Shown here: positions 23,603 through 32,795 of the stretch, one piece after another
Numbering within the stretch: position 1 is the first letter of the stretch
Layout: the number at the start of each line of letters is the position of its first letter
Made by a program: the position numbers and the translations under genes
Assembly (NCBI GenBank): GCA_963842355.1
Contig: CAWJGC010000011.1
Location: 744,001 to 808,000 of the forward strand
Direction: 5' to 3'
DNA length: 64,000 bases
Source of the DNA: JASHPR01 sp963842355
Lineage (GTDB): Bacteria; Actinomycetota; Actinomycetes; Streptosporangiales; Streptosporangiaceae
Notes under the pieces: model-generated
Database searches by the model: none
Seen by the model: only the letters and a program-made list of their open reading frames with translations
What the model was told of the DNA's origin: nothing

Positions 23603-24694
23603 GTGGGGTCCGTAACCGAGCCACCGACGCGATCCGCGGCATCGCCGGCCGCCGATAATACGGCCGGCTCCCCGTTCCGGGGACCCGGGCTCTGGGCCCG
23701 GGCGGCCCCGTTCGCCGTCGTCGCGGTGCTGGCCGAGGCCAGCCTGGTGCTCCCGCCCGCCCCCCGGTCGCTGCCGGCGGTCATCGTCAGCCTGGTCCTG
23801 CTGCTGGCGACGGCGGCGGCGTTCCTGCTTCCGTGGCCGCGGCTGCCGGCCTGGATGTCGGTGCTCGTGCCGCTGGCGTACACCGGCTCGGTGCTGGCGC
23901 TCATCCTGGCGGCCGGCGTCACCTCGGGCGTGGGCATCGTCATCCTGATCCCCCTGGCCTGGACCGCGCTGTTTCATCGCCCGTGGGAGTCTGCGTGCAT
24001 CGTGGTCGCGATCGTCGTGGTCGAGGTCGTCTTCTCGCTGACGCCGGTGGCGGCCCCGGATTCGGTGATCGCCCGCCGGGTGCTGCTGTGGGCGTCACTG
24101 GGCGCGCTGATCTCGGTCGCGACGCACGGCCTGCGGGACCGGGTCCGCCGAGCGCGGGAGGAGCGGGAGCGGCTGCAGGACCGGCTGCGGGAGCTCTCGG
24201 TCATGGAGGACAGGGACCGGATCGCCGCTGACCTCCGGGACAAGGTCATCCAGCGGGTCTTCGCGGCCGGGCTGACCTTGCAGGCGGCCGCGACGCTGAC
24301 CAGGGAGCCGGAGGTGCGCCGCCGGGTCGGGGCGTCCGTGGAGGACCTCGACCAGGCGGTCCGCATGCTCAGGGACGCGATCTTCGGACTCGAACGCCGG
24401 CCGCGTCACCGCGGACTCCGCCAGGAGGTCCTGGACCTGTGCGGCGAGTTCTCGCCGCAGCCCGAGATCAGCTTCACCGGCCCAGCTGGCGGCGCCCTGG
24501 ATCCCGAGGCCAGGTCCCAGCTGCTGGCCATGCTGCGCGACACGCTGGCGACGATCGGGAGCCAGGGCGCGCCGGCCCGCATCGAGATCTCAGCCGACGA
24601 CAGCGAGGTCCGCGTCGACATCGAGCCGGTTCCCGGCGGCACCGGGCTGGCGTGGCAGCTTCCGCTGAACCCGAGTCACTTACGCTCAGCCTGA
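23603..24694 (+). CDS. membrane histidine-kinase-like protein without phospho-His
   Basis: About 363 residues; GTG at 23603 follows GGAGG with good spacing (upstream in-frame starts are possible). Five or so membrane helices occupy ~35-175, then a coiled coil (RDRVRRAREERERLQDRLRELS). The HisKA_3-like helix reads EDRDRIAADLRDKVIQRVFAAGLTL; the intact DevS-type kinase at 30.3-32.1 kb has EDRDRIARDLHDLVIQRLYATGMSL, so His is replaced by Arg. The ATPase part is short and lacks N- and G-boxes. It may dimerise with or compete with an active kinase. Rv1733c-like gene is convergent. Confidence 0.8.
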   Translation: MGSVTEPPTRSAASPAADNTAGSPFRGPGLWARAAPFAVVAVLAEASLVLPPAPRSLPAVIVSLVLLLATAAAFLLPWPRLPAWMSVLVPLAYTGSVLALILAAGVTSGVGIVILIPLAWTALFHRPWESACIVVAIVVVEVVFSLTPVAAPDSVIARRVLLWASLGALISVATHGLRDRVRRAREERERLQDRLRELSVMEDRDRIAADLRDKVIQRVFAAGLTLQAAATLTREPEVRRRVGASVEDLDQAVRMLRDAIFGLERRPRHRGLRQEVLDLCGEFSPQPEISFTGPAGGALDPEARSQLLAMLRDTLATIGSQGAPARIEISADDSEVRVDIEPVPGGTGLAWQLPLNPSHLRSA

Positions 24695-24702
24695 ACGGAA
24701 GT

Positions 24703-25293
24703 TCACCGCCGGCTGGTCCAGCGCGGGCCGGTCCGGGCCCACGCGGACTCCCAGGCGGCCAGGCGCCGCCGGTCGAGCGCCAGACGGCACAGCCAGTAGC
24801 AGATGAGCAGCAAGATCGCGGTGCCCCCTGCTCCCCAGAGGGGAATGAGCAGCGCGGTGAGGATCATGGCGGTCCGCCCCGGCGGCGGGGTGACCGGCGC
24901 GCCCGAGCGGTCCAGCCACACCGGGACCCGGGTCCCGGCCGCCGCGTCCCAGATGCCGGGCGCGGTCACCGTGGTCAGGATGCCCGATCGCTGGTCACCG
25001 TCGGGCTCGCGCCAGCGGGCCCGGGCCTGCCCGTACCCGGACAGGCTGTTGCTCGGCCCGCTGCCGGTCAGCACCGCCACGGACGGGCGCAGGCGCGCCG
25101 CGCTCGCGCTTTGCGACTGGTAGATATGCGTGCCGATGAACGAGGCGGCCACCACGGCGGCGAGGAACGCGGCCAGCAACGTCACCACGGCCGCGCTCTC
25201 GATCCGGTCGGCGGGCCGCCGCAGGTCGTTCCGGCTGATCAGCATCCGCACCATCCGCGGCAGCGGGCGGGCCTCCCGTGCCTTACCGGGCAT
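24703..25293 (-). CDS. Rv1733c-family two-helix membrane protein
   Basis: 196 residues. Pattern: NDLRRPADRIE, first membrane helix (VVTLLAAFLAAVVAASFIG), an external domain with WDAAAGTRVPVWLDRSG, then the second helix (MILTALLIPLWGAGGTAILLLICYWL) and a cytoplasmic tail with LDRRRLAAWESAWARTGP. This matches the actinobacterial family of Mycobacterium tuberculosis Rv1733c, a DosR-regulon membrane antigen of unknown biochemical role. Paired DosR-like boxes lie just upstream. Confidence 0.88.
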   Translation of the reverse strand: MPGKAREARPLPRMVRMLISRNDLRRPADRIESAAVVTLLAAFLAAVVAASFIGTHIYQSQSASAARLRPSVAVLTGSGPSNSLSGYGQARARWREPDGDQRSGILTTVTAPGIWDAAAGTRVPVWLDRSGAPVTPPPGRTAMILTALLIPLWGAGGTAILLLICYWLCRLALDRRRLAAWESAWARTGPRWTSRR

Positions 25294-25354
25294 CGGTCAT
25301 CACCTCCGGCGGCTGTCCTGTAACCAGCCTGAGGCCGCCCCCGGCCCGCGGGCA

Positions 25355-25390
25355 GGGGCGTAGGCCATGGCCGGCCGGGCCTTTGGTCCA
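25355..25390. promoter_or_regulatory. paired DosR-like boxes before Rv1733c-like gene
   Basis: GGGGCGTAGGCCAT (25355-25368) and GGGCCTTTGGTCCA (25377-25390), 22 bp apart, in the spacer upstream of the minus-strand start at 25293. The neighbouring minus gene ends at 25401, so these sites can only serve the Rv1733c-like gene. Confidence 0.65.
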
Positions 25391-25400
25391 TCCCCGGACG

Positions 25401-28076
25401 TCACCGGAGCCTGCGCAGGTAGGGATCGGCCAGCGTGGCGGGCAGCACGCGCACCCGCGTGTCGACCACGTGCGCGCCGTCCGAGCGGGCGATCACCGGG
25501 TTGAGGTCGAGCTCGGCGACCTGCGGAAGGTCGTCGGCGAGCCGGGAGACGCGCATCAGGATGTCCTGCAGCGCGGTCAGGTCGGCCGCCGGGGTGCCGC
25601 GGTGCCCGAGCAGCAGCGCAGCGGCGCGGATCGACCGGATCAGCGCGGCGGCGTCGGTGTCGGTGAGCGGGGTGAGCCGGGCGGACCGGTCGTCGAGCAC
25701 GTCGGTGGCGATCCCGCCGAGGCCGAACACCACCAGCGGGCCGAACACCGGTTCCTGCACCACCCCGATGATCACTTCGGTCCCGCCGGTGATCATGGGC
25801 TGGATGACGGCGGCGGTCATCCGGGTGCCGAACCTCTCGGCCAGCGCGCGGTAGCCGGCCCGGACCTCGTCCGGGCCGTGCAGGTCGAGCTGGACCGCCC
25901 CCGCGTCGGTCTTGTGCACCAGGCCGGGCACATCGGCCTTGAGCACCACCGGGGAGCCGAGCCGGGCGGCCGCGTCCACTGCCGCCTGCTCACTGGTCAC
26001 GGGCTTGGTGCTGACCACCGTGATCCCGTAGCAGGCGAGCAGCTCGGCGGTCTGGCCGGGCGGCAGCCAGCCCCCGTCGGCGCGGCGTCCCAGGAAATCC
26101 TCGACGATCGCCCGGGCGTCGTCGGGCCTCAGGTCGCTGAACTCCGGGAGCTGGCCGGGGACGCGGGCCCGCCAGGCACCGTACCGGGCGGAGTGGGCCA
26201 GCGCCCGGGCCGCGCTCCTGGGGTAGGCGTAGGCGGGGACCGGGCCGGCGGCCTCCGGCCCGCCCGGCAGCAGCCTGACCGCTTCGGCCTGGTTGAGCAC
26301 GGCCAGGGCCAGCGGCTTCGCGATGACGGCCGAACAGGCCGCGGCGACCAGGTCGGCGATGGCGGTGGGCACGGTGAGCACCAGGAGCGCGTCCACGCCG
26401 TCGTCCGCCGCGACCAGTTCCAGGCAGCGGCGGAAGACGCCGGGCGGTACGGCGGCGGTGGTATCGACCGGGCCGACGACGTCCGCGCCGCCCGGCAGCA
26501 GCTTGCGCAGCTCGGCCTGGACCTGGCCGTCCAGCACGGCCGAGCGCAGGCCCGCGTCGGCGCAGGCGTCGGCGGCCAGCACCCCCGCCCCGCCCGCGTT
26601 GGACACGATGCCGACCCGCAGGCCCGCGGGCACCGGCTGGCTCGCCAGCATCGTGGCCGCGTCGATCAGCTCGCCGACGTCGCGGGTGGCGATGATGCCG
26701 GCCTGGCCGAACAGCGCCTGGCGGGTGACCACGGGCGAAGCCGCGGCCGCGGTGTGCGAGGCCGCGGCACGCTGGGCCGCCTCGGAGCGGCCCGCGTCCA
26801 CGGTGAGGACCGGCATCCTGGCGCCGACGTGGCGGGCGGTGCGGCCGAACTTGCGCGGGTTGCCGTAGGACTCCAGGTACAGCAGGGCCAGCCTGGTGGC
26901 CGGATCCTGCTCCCACCACAGCAGCAGGTCGTTGCCGGACACGTCGCATTTGTCGCCCAGAGAGGTGAACGAGGAGACGCCGATGCCGAGCCGGGTCAGC
27001 TGCTCGACCAGCGCGATGCCGACCCCGCCGGACTGGACCGCCAGTCCCGCGATCCCTGCCGCGGGGTGGCGCGCGGTGAACGTGGCGTCCAGGCCGATGC
27101 CGGGCACGGCCACGCCGAGGCAGTTCGGGCCGACCAGCCGCATTCCGTGGCGGCGGCAGCAGTCGAGCAGGGCCGCCCGGGCGGTCGCATCGAATCCCGA
27201 GGTAATCACCACGATCGCCCCGATCCCGCGCTGGCCGCATTCTTCCGCGGCCCCGAGCACGGCGGGCTCGGGGACGGCGATCACCGCGAGATCCACCGCC
27301 TCGGGCAGCGCGGCCGGCGACGGCACGCACGAGACACCCTCGATCTCGGTGGCGTACGGGTTGACCGCGTACACCCGCCCGGCGTAGCGGCCGGTGACCA
27401 TGTTGTGCAGGATCGACCGCCCCACCGACTCCTGCCGCCGGCTCACGCCGACCACGGCCACAGACTTCGCCGCGAGCACGTGCCGCAGGCTCGCCACGTC
27501 CGCGAGGCCCTCCCGCTCGGACACGGCGTCCAGGTACGCCTCCCAGCCGGGATCGGCGCCGTCGCCGGGCAGGTCGAAGGAAAGCTCGGTGACGCCCTCC
27601 GACATCGTGCGCCGGGCGTGCAGCCCGGCGTCGGCGAAGACCCGGAGCATAGCGGAGTTCTCGGCCAGGACCTCGGCGGTGAACGTGTGCACCCCCCGGC
27701 CGCGTGCGGCCGACACCAGGTGCTCGAGCAGCAGCGTCGCCACTCCCCGGTGGTGAGCGTGGTCGGCCACGGCGAGCGCGATCTCGGCCGTGTCGTTCGA
27801 GCTCTCCGACTCGTAGCTGGCCACGCCGATGAGGTCCCCGGCCAGCCAGGCCAGCAGCGCGGCGTGGTCATCCGCGGGCTCCCGGCAGATCCGCCGGGCC
27901 TCACGCTCGGCCGCGGCCGTGCTCATGCTGAAGAACCGCAAATAGGTATTATCGGGCGACATCTCGCTGTGCATGTCGCGGACGGCATCGAAGTCGCCCG
28001 CGGTCGCCGGGCGGATCTCGATCGTGCTGCCGTCGGCGAGCAGCGCGTAGACGTGAGCCGCGGGCGGCGCGCTCAC
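25401..28076 (-). CDS. GNAT / ADP-forming acyl-CoA synthetase fusion
   Basis: 891 residues from the GTG at 28076. Domains: GNAT (~12-165), CoA-binding (~195-290), ligase domains with NCLGVAVPGIG and TQ/VQSGGVGIALVEQ, phospho-His site SHTAAA (His441), and a full ATP-grasp (SPVVLKADVPGLVHKTDAGAVQLDL, EVIIGVVQEPVFGPLVVFGLGG, ELDLNPV). Unlike its paralogue at 1905, catalytic parts are present, so acyl-CoA + ADP + Pi to acid + CoA + ATP is possible, alongside protein acetylation. The start is unusual: an upstream peptide with the best ribosome site runs into this GTG (see next entry). Divergent from pgk. Confidence 0.87.
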   Translation of the reverse strand: MSAPPAAHVYALLADGSTIEIRPATAGDFDAVRDMHSEMSPDNTYLRFFSMSTAAAEREARRICREPADDHAALLAWLAGDLIGVASYESESSNDTAEIALAVADHAHHRGVATLLLEHLVSAARGRGVHTFTAEVLAENSAMLRVFADAGLHARRTMSEGVTELSFDLPGDGADPGWEAYLDAVSEREGLADVASLRHVLAAKSVAVVGVSRRQESVGRSILHNMVTGRYAGRVYAVNPYATEIEGVSCVPSPAALPEAVDLAVIAVPEPAVLGAAEECGQRGIGAIVVITSGFDATARAALLDCCRRHGMRLVGPNCLGVAVPGIGLDATFTARHPAAGIAGLAVQSGGVGIALVEQLTRLGIGVSSFTSLGDKCDVSGNDLLLWWEQDPATRLALLYLESYGNPRKFGRTARHVGARMPVLTVDAGRSEAAQRAAASHTAAAASPVVTRQALFGQAGIIATRDVGELIDAATMLASQPVPAGLRVGIVSNAGGAGVLAADACADAGLRSAVLDGQVQAELRKLLPGGADVVGPVDTTAAVPPGVFRRCLELVAADDGVDALLVLTVPTAIADLVAAACSAVIAKPLALAVLNQAEAVRLLPGGPEAAGPVPAYAYPRSAARALAHSARYGAWRARVPGQLPEFSDLRPDDARAIVEDFLGRRADGGWLPPGQTAELLACYGITVVSTKPVTSEQAAVDAAARLGSPVVLKADVPGLVHKTDAGAVQLDLHGPDEVRAGYRALAERFGTRMTAAVIQPMITGGTEVIIGVVQEPVFGPLVVFGLGGIATDVLDDRSARLTPLTDTDAAALIRSIRAAALLLGHRGTPAADLTALQDILMRVSRLADDLPQVAELDLNPVIARSDGAHVVDTRVRVLPATLADPYLRRLR

Positions 28077-28174
28077 CGCAGTGTCCCCCGCGGTGTCCCC
28101 CGCGGTGTCCCCGGCGGTGTCTCCCCGGTGCCCCCCGGGGTGTCTCCCCCGGTGTCCCCCGCCTGTGCCGTCAT
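28073..28174 (-). CDS. repeat-encoded leader peptide coupled to the synthetase start
   Basis: ATG at 28174 has a strong GGAGGAGGTG site. The frame reads MTAQAGDTGGD..., runs through a 12-bp GGGGACACCGCG-type repeat (28081-28160) and stops at 28073, overlapping the GTG of the synthetase (GTGA). MTAQAGD resembles the paralogue's true start MGAEAGD, suggesting this ATG is the ancestral start and that repeat growth shifted the frame. It now acts either as a coupled leader or as a broken start. Confidence 0.55.
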   Translation of the reverse strand: MTAQAGDTGGDTPGGTGETPPGTPRGTPRGTLR

Positions 28175-28248
28175 CGGCACCTCCTCCGGCCGCTGTCGAT
28201 GGCATGCGCCTGTGCACATTCTGGGCCAGCGGACGAGGCGCGCGCAGC

Positions 28249-28284
28249 GGGCCGAAGGTCCCGGGTGGCGCGGACATCCGGCCC
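28249..28284. promoter_or_regulatory. paired DosR-like boxes in the synthetase-pgk divergent promoter
   Basis: GGGCCGAAGGTCCC (28249-28262, strong) and CGGACATCCGGCCC (28271-28284, weaker), 22 bp apart, between starts at 28174/28076 (minus) and 28424 (plus). Confidence 0.6.
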
Positions 28285-28423
28285 TGCCGGGGGCGGCGCC
28301 GGGGAACGAGCGTGGACTGCAGGACCACGAACGGTCGCAGTCGCGACCAGTGGGGTACGACAGGGCCGGAGCAAGCCACCATGGCCCATACCGGCGCATT
28401 TCACAACGAAGGCGGGCGGGGCC

Positions 28424-29623
28424 ATGAAGACCATCGATGACCTAGAAGTATCCGGCCGGCGCGTGCTGGTACGCGCCGACCTGAACGTCCCGCTCGACGG
28501 TGCCCGCATCACGGACGACGGCAAGATCCGTGCCTGCCTGCCGACGCTGAACACGTTGCTTGAACGCGGCGCGGGCGTGGTCGTGTGCTCGCACCTGGGC
28601 CGGCCCGCCGGGGCGCCGGATCCCGCCTACACGCTGGCGCCGGTCGCCGCCCGCCTCGGCGAGTTGCTCGGCCGCCCGGTCGTGCTCGCGGCCGACACCG
28701 TCGGGCCGTGCGCGCGGTCGGCGGTGGCCGAGCTGGCGCCCGGTGGTGTGGTCATGCTGGAGAACCTGCGCTTCAACGCGGGCGAGACCAGCAAGGATGA
28801 CGCGGTGCGGGGCGCGTTCGCGGACGAGCTGGCGTCCCTGGCCGACCTGTACGTCGGCGACGGATTCGGGGCCGTGCACCGTCGGCACGCGAGTGTCTAC
28901 GATGCGCCCGCGCGGCTGCCCCACGCCGCCGGATACCTGATCCAGGCCGAGACGGCCGCGCTGGAGCGGCTGACCGGGGACGTCCAGCGGCCGTACGTCG
29001 TGGTGCTGGGCGGCGCGAAGGTGGCCGACAAGCTCCCCGTCGTCGACGGGCTGATCGGCAAGGCCGACCAGATCCTGATCGGCGGGGGGATGGCGTTCAC
29101 GTTCCTCGCCGCGCAGGGCTTTGGCGTCGGCTTGTCGCTGCTGCAAGGCGATCTGGACGCGGCCCGCGGCTACCTGGACCAGGCCAAGCGGTCCGGGGTG
29201 GAACTCGTGCTGGCCCCGGACATGGCCGTGGCCGCCTCGCGCGACGCCGCCGCCCCGTGCCAGGTGGTGCCGTCCACGGCGATCCCGCCGGACCGGATGG
29301 GCCTGGACGTCGGGCCGGAGTCCGCGGCGCTGTTCACGGCCAGGCTCGCCACCGCGAAGACCGTTTTCTGGAACGGCCCGATGGGTGTGTACGAGGTGCC
29401 CCGCTTTGCCCACGGAACCCGGGCGATCGCCCGGACCCTGGCCGACAGCGACGGCTTCGCCGTGATCGGCGGCGGCGACACGGCGGCCGCCGTGCGCATG
29501 CTCGGCTTCTCCGACGACGCGTTCGGGCACGTCTCCACCGGCGGCGGCGCCAGTCTCGAGTACCTGGAGGGCAAGACGCTGCCCGGCCTGTCCGCGCTGC
29601 AGGACGACGGGGCCTCCGGGTGA
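28424..29623 (+). CDS. pgk: phosphoglycerate kinase
   Basis: 399 residues, standard length. Motifs: RVLVRADLNVPLD, SHLGRP, MLENLRFNAGE, YVVVLGGAKVADKLPVVDGLIGKAD, and FWNGPMGVYE then AVIGGGDTAAA...STGGGASLEYLEGKTLPGL. Substrate-level ATP from 1,3-bisphosphoglycerate in the cytosol. The start at 28424 follows GGCGGGCGGGG. It overlaps the mutase gene by 4 bp and shares a box-bearing promoter with the acyl-CoA synthetase; in many actinobacteria pgk sits with gap and tpiA instead. Confidence 0.96.
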   Translation: MKTIDDLEVSGRRVLVRADLNVPLDGARITDDGKIRACLPTLNTLLERGAGVVVCSHLGRPAGAPDPAYTLAPVAARLGELLGRPVVLAADTVGPCARSAVAELAPGGVVMLENLRFNAGETSKDDAVRGAFADELASLADLYVGDGFGAVHRRHASVYDAPARLPHAAGYLIQAETAALERLTGDVQRPYVVVLGGAKVADKLPVVDGLIGKADQILIGGGMAFTFLAAQGFGVGLSLLQGDLDAARGYLDQAKRSGVELVLAPDMAVAASRDAAAPCQVVPSTAIPPDRMGLDVGPESAALFTARLATAKTVFWNGPMGVYEVPRFAHGTRAIARTLADSDGFAVIGGGDTAAAVRMLGFSDDAFGHVSTGGGASLEYLEGKTLPGLSALQDDGASG

Positions 29624-30327
29624 GATCCGGCTGCCTGGTGCTGCTGCGGCACGGCCAGAGCGAATGGAACGCGCGGAACCTGTTCACCGGCTGGGCCAAC
29701 CCCGACCTGACCGAGGCCGGGGAGCGGGAGGCGGCTGGGGCCGGGCAGGTGCTAGGCGCTCACGGCCTGCCGCCCGGCCTAGTGCACACCTCGCTGCAGC
29801 GGCGGGCCATCCGCAGCGCCGAACTCGCCCTGGCCGCCTGCGACCGTGACTGGGTCCCGGTCCGCCGCTCCTGGCGGCTGAACGGGCGCCACTACGGAGC
29901 GCTGCAGGGCCAGGACAAGGCCCAGGTCCGCCGCGAGTACGGGGAGGACCAGGTCCTGCTCTGGCGCCGCTCGTACGCGGTGCCCCCTCCGCCGCCGGCC
30001 GCCGACGGCGCCGACCCCCCGTGCGCCGACCCGCGCTACGCCGCGCTGCCGCCCGACGCCCGGCCGAACGCCGAGTCCCTGCGCGACGTCACCGCCCGGC
30101 TGCTGCCGTACTGGTACGACGCGATCGTTCCCGACCTGCGCACCGGCGCCTGCGTCCTGGTCGTCTCGCACGGCAACACCCTGCGGGCGCTGATCAAGCA
30201 CCTCGACGCGGTCGGGGACGACGAGATCGCCGCCCTGAACATCCCCAACGGCGTCCCGCTGCACTACCACCTCGGTCCCGACATGCGGCCCCTCGCCCGA
30301 GGCGGCCGCTACCTCCGGCCGCGGTGA
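29620..30327 (+). CDS. gpmA: 2,3-bisphosphoglycerate-dependent phosphoglycerate mutase
   Basis: 235 residues from GTG at 29620 (GTGA overlap with pgk stop). Catalytic LLRHGQSEWNARNLFTGWANPDLTEAGE carries the phospho-His RHG; later WRLNGRHYGALQGQDK, second His VVSHGNTLRALIKHLD, and NIPNGVPLHY, the classical dPGM pattern. Residues ~118-145 hold a Pro-rich insertion. Interconverts 3- and 2-phosphoglycerate; coupled to pgk. Confidence 0.94.
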   Translation: MRSGCLVLLRHGQSEWNARNLFTGWANPDLTEAGEREAAGAGQVLGAHGLPPGLVHTSLQRRAIRSAELALAACDRDWVPVRRSWRLNGRHYGALQGQDKAQVRREYGEDQVLLWRRSYAVPPPPPAADGADPPCADPRYAALPPDARPNAESLRDVTARLLPYWYDAIVPDLRTGACVLVVSHGNTLRALIKHLDAVGDDEIAALNIPNGVPLHYHLGPDMRPLARGGRYLRPR

Positions 30328-30337
30328 CGCGTGATCT

Positions 30338-32088
30338 TCACCGATCCCGGGGTTCTGCGGCCCGGGGCCCCGGGAGCGGTACCCGCCATTCGAGCTCGGT
30401 CCCGCCGCCTTCGGACCGCCCGGCACGCATGGTCCCGCCGAGCAGGCCCGCGCGCTCGGCCAGGTTGGCCAGTCCGCTGCGGCGCCCGGACTCCTTCATG
30501 CCCACGCCGTTGTCCCGGACCAGCAGGACCAGGTCTGGCCCGGCGTCGACCGTTACCTCCACCTTGCTGGCCTTCGCGTGCCGCGCCGCGTTCGACAGCG
30601 CCTCGCGCAGCGCGCCGAGCAGGTGCTCCCCGGTGTCGGCCGGCACCTGCTCGTCCAGGCCGCCGGACATCCGCAGCGCGGGCGTGAAGCCGAGCGTCCC
30701 GCTCGCCTCGTCCACCACCTCCAGGATCTTGCCGCGCAGCCCGGCCTCGCCCTGATCCGGGCGCGAGTGCAGCGAGAAGATGGCCGACCGGATTTCCTTG
30801 ATCGTCTCGTCGAGAGCGTCCACCGCGCTGCTCACCCGCCGCCCGTTATCCGAGTCACCCATCCGGGCGGACACGCCCTCCAGGGACATGCCGGTGGCGT
30901 ACAGCCGCTGGATGACCAGGTCATGCAAGTCACGGGCGATCCGGTCGCGGTCCTCGAACACCGCGAAGCGCTCCGCGTCCCGGCGGTGCCCGGCCAGTTC
31001 CAGGCCGACGCCCGCCTGCGCCGCGAAACTGGTCAGCATCTCCACCGCGGGCGGGGCCAGCGGCATCGAGCCCGGGCGCCGGCGGCGGTCAGGATCCCGC
31101 GCACGTTGCCTGGCGCCCCCAGCGGGACCACCACCGCGGGCCCCAGGTGCAGGCGCTCACGCGCGACCGGGGCGGCCCGCTCGTCGTTGCTGAAGTCTTC
31201 CAGGGTCAGCGGCTTGCCGCTGCCCAGCACGATTCCCGACACCGAGCCGCTCACCGAGAGCACCAGGCCGAGGGCATCCTCCTCGCCCTCGCCGGCCGCG
31301 TACTCGATCACCATCTCCGTGCGGTTGCCGATCGGCAGGGCCAGGACCACCAGGTCGGCGTCGGATATCTCCAGGGCTTGCCTGGTCACCACGGCGAGCA
31401 CCTCGTTGGTGGTGGCGCCCGACAGCAGCCGCTGGGTGACGTCCCCGCTGGCGCGAAGCCACCGCTGCTGCCTGCGCGCCTCCTCGTACAGCCGGGCGTT
31501 ACCGATCGCGACGCCGGCCGCGGCCCCGAGCGCGACCAGGACCGCCTCGTCCTCCTCGTCGAACTCGCCGCCGCCGACCTTCTCGGTGAGGTACAGGTTG
31601 CCGAAGACCTCGTCGCGGATCCGCACCGGCGCGCCCAGGAAGGACTTCATCGGCGGGTGCCCCACGGGGAATCCGAACGACCCCGGATGGGCGGACATGT
31701 CCGGCAGCCGCAGCGGCCGCGGGTCGCTGATCAGCTCGCCGAGCAGGCCACGGCCCTCCGGCCAGTGGTGGATCTGCGCGATCTGCTTCTCGTCCAGGCC
31801 GACCGGGATGAACTCGGCCAGCCGGCCGCCTTCTCCGATGATCCCGAGCGCGCCGTACCGGGCGTTGACGAGCGTGACCGCGGCCTCGACGATCTGCCGG
31901 AGCACCACCTCGAGCTCGATGTTGCTGCCCACCGCGACGACCGCGTCGAGCAACGCGTGCACGCGGTCGCGCGTCTTGACTACGGCGGCCAGCCTGACCT
32001 GGAGTTCGTCCAGCAAGTCGTCAAGACGTAGCTGCGGCAGCAACGATCTGCCTTGAGTTGGTTCCACGCGCCTCCTGCGGCTTGTCAT
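30338..32088 (-). pseudogene. DevS/DosS-type GAF sensor kinase split by a frameshift
   Basis: The 5' part (32088 to about 31070) encodes two GAF domains: DRVHALLDAVVAVGSNIELEVVL, NARYGALGII, GLLGELI, NLYLTEK, then TEMVIEYAAG and AVVVPLGAPGNVRGILTAA. The 3' part in another frame (31066-30338) continues PLAPPAVEMLTSFAAQAGVGLELA and has an intact kinase: EDRDRIARDLHDLVIQRL (phospho-His), LREALSNAARHA, DNGVGM and GLANLAERAGLLGG. Adding one base near 31070-31085 restores LTAARRPGSMPLAPP. So it is either truly broken, a sequencing error, or read by frameshifting. Partner expected: DevR at 58.3 kb. Upstream spacer 32089-32294 shows no box. Confidence 0.85.
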
Positions 32089-32294
32089 CGCTTGACCTCT
32101 TGATCGTACGCCGATGGCCGGGCCAGGCCCGCAGCCGCGATGCACAGGTTAGGGAAACCTGCGATGAACCCCGGGCCGGCCAGGCCAGCTTCTCCCGCCC
32201 TTGATCTCTACCGTCTCACGCCTTTCGCCGCTACTGTCAGGCGTAACTGCTCCCCCCGCGAACGGGCAGCAAGCACATCATCAAGGGAGATGTC

Positions 32295-32795
32295 ATGAGC
32301 AAGACCATTGTCCTGGCGGTGGACGTGGCCCGCCATCTTCCGGCGCGCAACGTCGCCGCTGCGGTCGAGATGACCCGCGAGCTCTCCCGCGACACCGGCG
32401 ACCGCGTCATCGTCCTGCATGTCCACGAGTTCGCGGTCGGGCGGTTCGGACGCATCCAGGTAGATTGCGGCGAATCAGAGGGTGACCAGCTCGTCGCCGA
32501 GATCGTCGCCGACCTGACCAAGGCCGGCGCCAACGCTGAGGGCGTCGTCCGCGAGGCCGATTACGGCCACGTCGCCAGGCGGATACTCACCGTGGCCGAC
32601 GAGTGCGACGCGCGCATCATCGTTCTCGGCGCCAGCAGCCGCACCGACGTGCCGCTGCTGCCGTTCGGCAGCGTGTCGCACCGGCTGCTGCACCTGGCCC
32701 GGCGCCCGGTGCTCATCGTCCCGCGGCAGACGGAGACCGCCGAGGCACCCGAGGCGGCCCAGGCGGCCGGTACCGCCGCGGCGGCCACCGCTTAG
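32295..32795 (+). CDS. universal stress protein
   Basis: 166 residues; ATG at 32295 after GGGAG. Start strand TIVLAVDVARHLPARNVAAAVEMTREL lacks the usual D-G-S, and the late motif is VLGASSRTDVPLLPFGSVSHRLLHLARRPVLIVP, where G-A-S-S-R replaces the G-x2-G glycine. ATP binding is therefore doubtful. C-terminal Ala/Glu tail. Its stop overlaps the convergent sensor kinase stop by 4 bp. Confidence 0.82.
   Translation: MSKTIVLAVDVARHLPARNVAAAVEMTRELSRDTGDRVIVLHVHEFAVGRFGRIQVDCGESEGDQLVAEIVADLTKAGANAEGVVREADYGHVARRILTVADECDARIIVLGASSRTDVPLLPFGSVSHRLLHLARRPVLIVPRQTETAEAPEAAQAAGTAAAATA

Noticed and set aside
25278..28427. 1049-codon plus-strand frame opposite the second synthetase
   Set aside because: Repeated GxGxR-like artefact with no domain; the minus strand is clearly coding.
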